From assembly GCF_000753865.1 (NCBI RefSeq), contig NZ_JQFW01000015.1, positions 615,916-679,915 of the forward strand: a DNA stretch of 64,000 nt, written 5' to 3'. This DNA is from Alteromonas sp. LOR. GTDB lineage: Bacteria > Pseudomonadota > Gammaproteobacteria > Enterobacterales > Alteromonadaceae. Both the position numbers and the translations under genes were made by a program. Each line of letters opens with the position of its first letter. Within the stretch, counting starts at the first letter, position 1. Below the pieces are notes generated by a model, which was not told the origin of the DNA, did not search any database, and saw nothing but the letters and a program-made list of their open reading frames with translations. Of this stretch, positions 62,869 through 64,000 are shown in pieces.

Positions 62869-63769
62869 GCCTCTAGGGCTGTCTGCTGAGGCAAGTTTGT
62901 ATCGCTGTCCTGCAGGGGCGGTTAACCATGTGTATCATTTGCGGGATGCTAACCTTAGCGCGGCGGTAAAATGGCTTGGTGACGATAACTTCAGTGGCGT
63001 AAAACGACGTGAGCAATTTGTGCTGCAGCAATCCTTATCGCGTTTAGGCGCTGCGCCAGAACCCATTTGGTTGAGTGCTGACGAAACAATTTGGGTAGAG
63101 CTGTGGGTAGATTGTGACGCCAATCAGATAGAACAGGACAACAGTGCTCAAAAGAGCTCTGTGCAGAAAAACTATAAACAGGCAAATAGTCAACCAGAGG
63201 CGTTAACACCTCAGCAAATGGCGCAGGTGTTAGCACAGCTTCATGCATTACCTGTTAGCGGTCATCCTTTAAATCTGTATGAACGTTGGCAGCATTATCT
63301 TGAAGTGGCAAACATTACATCGACAAGTGCTTTATTCGATAAAGTGTGTGAGCTGAAACACCACGTTATAAATAGCGAAAGAGAGTATTGTGGCGACTCT
63401 GATGCCGAAAACAGAAGCAATGATAGTGTTGGTGAGAGCGACATCGTTATTTGCCACAACGATTTATTGAGAGCTCATGTATTAAAAGCGACGGCCACAC
63501 CCCCTCTTCTGATTGATTGGGAATACGCTGCCATTGGCAATCGCTATTTCGATTTAGCATCATGTTGTTTAATCAATGGGTTTACAGATGCCGAAAGCCT
63601 TCAGCTAGTTAACACCTACGCCGATGAAATGGGCATTTGCCCACAAAGGGCATTGTCGCAGCATAAGTTGTTCACTGACATCGTGGATGTAACCAACGCG
63701 TTATGGCGCGCAGCAATGGATGCGACAGCGAATAATGAGACACTTTTGAATGAAAATTCAACGCATTGA
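62834..63769 (+). CDS. Phosphotransferase (APH/choline-kinase fold), probable thiamin kinase
   Basis: 311 residues from MTDNQLLQLLHKPLGL; the start overlaps the permease gene by 35 nt and GGAAAG is upstream. APH fold: PAGAVNHVYHL (nucleotide loop), AAVKWLG, catalytic loop ICHNDLLRAHVL and metal motif LLIDWEYAAIGNRYFDLASC. In HxDxxxxN the final Asn is His here (CAT codon). With the PnuT-like permease it should trap thiamin as thiamin phosphate. The middle (about 95-120) is a low-complexity Ser/Gln insertion. Confidence 0.82.
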   Translation: MTDNQLLQLLHKPLGLSAEASLYRCPAGAVNHVYHLRDANLSAAVKWLGDDNFSGVKRREQFVLQQSLSRLGAAPEPIWLSADETIWVELWVDCDANQIEQDNSAQKSSVQKNYKQANSQPEALTPQQMAQVLAQLHALPVSGHPLNLYERWQHYLEVANITSTSALFDKVCELKHHVINSEREYCGDSDAENRSNDSVGESDIVICHNDLLRAHVLKATATPPLLIDWEYAAIGNRYFDLASCCLINGFTDAESLQLVNTYADEMGICPQRALSQHKLFTDIVDVTNALWRAAMDATANNETLLNENSTH

Positions 63770-63810
63770 GTGTAAATTAAGCATGAGAGCAGGGCAGCTA
63801 ACAAAAAGTC

Positions 63811-63838
63811 TTTACCTTTTAATTGTCATACGTATAAT
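63811..63838 (+). promoter_or_regulatory. Promoter of tRNA-Trp
   Basis: TTTACC (63811-63816), 16-nt spacer, perfect TATAAT (63833-63838), then a GC-rich discriminator (GCACAGCGCGC). Start expected near 63845. Confidence 0.75.
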
Positions 63839-63850
63839 GCACAGCGCGCT

Positions 63851-63927
63851 AGGGGTGTAGTTCGAATTGGTAGAACAGCGGTCTCCAAAACCGATGGTTG
63901 GGGGTTCGAGTCCCTCCACCCCTGCCA
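63851..63927 (+). tRNA. tRNA-Trp (anticodon CCA)
   Basis: 77 nt with encoded CCA. Acceptor AGGGGTG pairs with CACCCCT; loop CTCCAAA gives anticodon CCA. Closely resembles E. coli tRNA-Trp. Confidence 0.97.
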
Positions 63928-64000
63928 CTTTCCCTCTGATTTATTTCTGGTTACTCTTTTACAAATTCTCGTAGAGCCTCGAACCTTAATGTAATTCCCT

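Overview
The window looks like a chromosomal segment of a marine gammaproteobacterium of the Alteromonadales, most likely Alteromonas or a close relative. This rests on the protein families seen (several large TonB-dependent receptors, a TonB2-type energiser with DUF3450 and TPR partners, Sap, Psp and Oad operons), moderate GC content, and the neighbourhoods recX-alaS-csrA-tRNA and pspF-sapABCDF. The assignment is inference; no marker such as 16S rRNA is present. I see no prophage, insertion sequence, CRISPR array or integrase, so this is core and lineage-specific chromosome rather than a mobile island.

Layout. 0-0.9 kb: end of a chemotaxis/flagellar operon (cheW, DUF2802). 1-7.8 kb: methionine block. 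metA and a methionine synthase encoded as two separate polypeptides lie behind a tandem MetJ operator, followed by a DUF938 methyltransferase-like gene, ppnP and a convergent metR. 7.9-11.3 kb: an OxyR-like LysR regulator divergent from a beta-carbonic anhydrase and a SulP anion transporter, probably a bicarbonate-uptake unit. 11.4-15.1 kb: a heptamer repeat, an M13 lipoprotein peptidase and a GNAT/FemAB-like protein. 15.3-19.6 kb: recX, alaS, csrA, tRNA-Ser and two identical tRNA-Arg. 19.9-23.2 kb: sodium-pumping oxaloacetate decarboxylase oadGAB. 23.4-29.2 kb: a small membrane protein and sapABCDF on the minus strand. 29.3-32.1 kb: pspF divergent from pspABC with a sigma-54 promoter. 32.3-38.7 kb: aromatic and branched-chain amino acid catabolism (phhA, tyrR, fahA, maiA, an Lrp-type regulator, leucine dehydrogenase), then the SRP RNA. 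39-40.7 kb: a ComFB-family protein and kynA. 41-56.2 kb: two paralogous TonB-dependent receptors, a methyltransferase, two 2-oxoglutarate/Fe(II) oxygenase-type proteins and a complete TonB2-type energising operon. 56.4-59.5 kb: tmcA and an acyl-CoA thioesterase. 59.7-63.8 kb: a TPP riboswitch driving a thiamin salvage operon (TonB receptor, thiamin-binding protein, PnuT-like permease, kinase). The window ends at tRNA-Trp.

How the genes work together. Regulators lie beside their likely targets: MetR near metA/metH, TyrR between phhA and fahA/maiA with TyrR boxes before phhA and tyrR, PspF beside pspABC, an Lrp protein beside leucine dehydrogenase. Three outer-membrane receptors and one TonB2 motor form the transport theme. 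The least explained part is 47.4-51 kb, where a methyltransferase and two oxygenase-type proteins lie between the receptor pair and the motor. The clearest regulatory element is the TPP riboswitch, whose leader contains three mutually exclusive complementary segments that would hide or expose the receptor's ribosome binding site.

Recurring oddities are short in-frame minisatellites in protein linkers (PspF, TmcA, a TPR-oxygenase), short tandem duplications beside stop codons, and individual catalytic-residue changes (OxyR-like Cys to His, SapD Walker B Glu to Asp, thiamin-kinase-like Asn to His).
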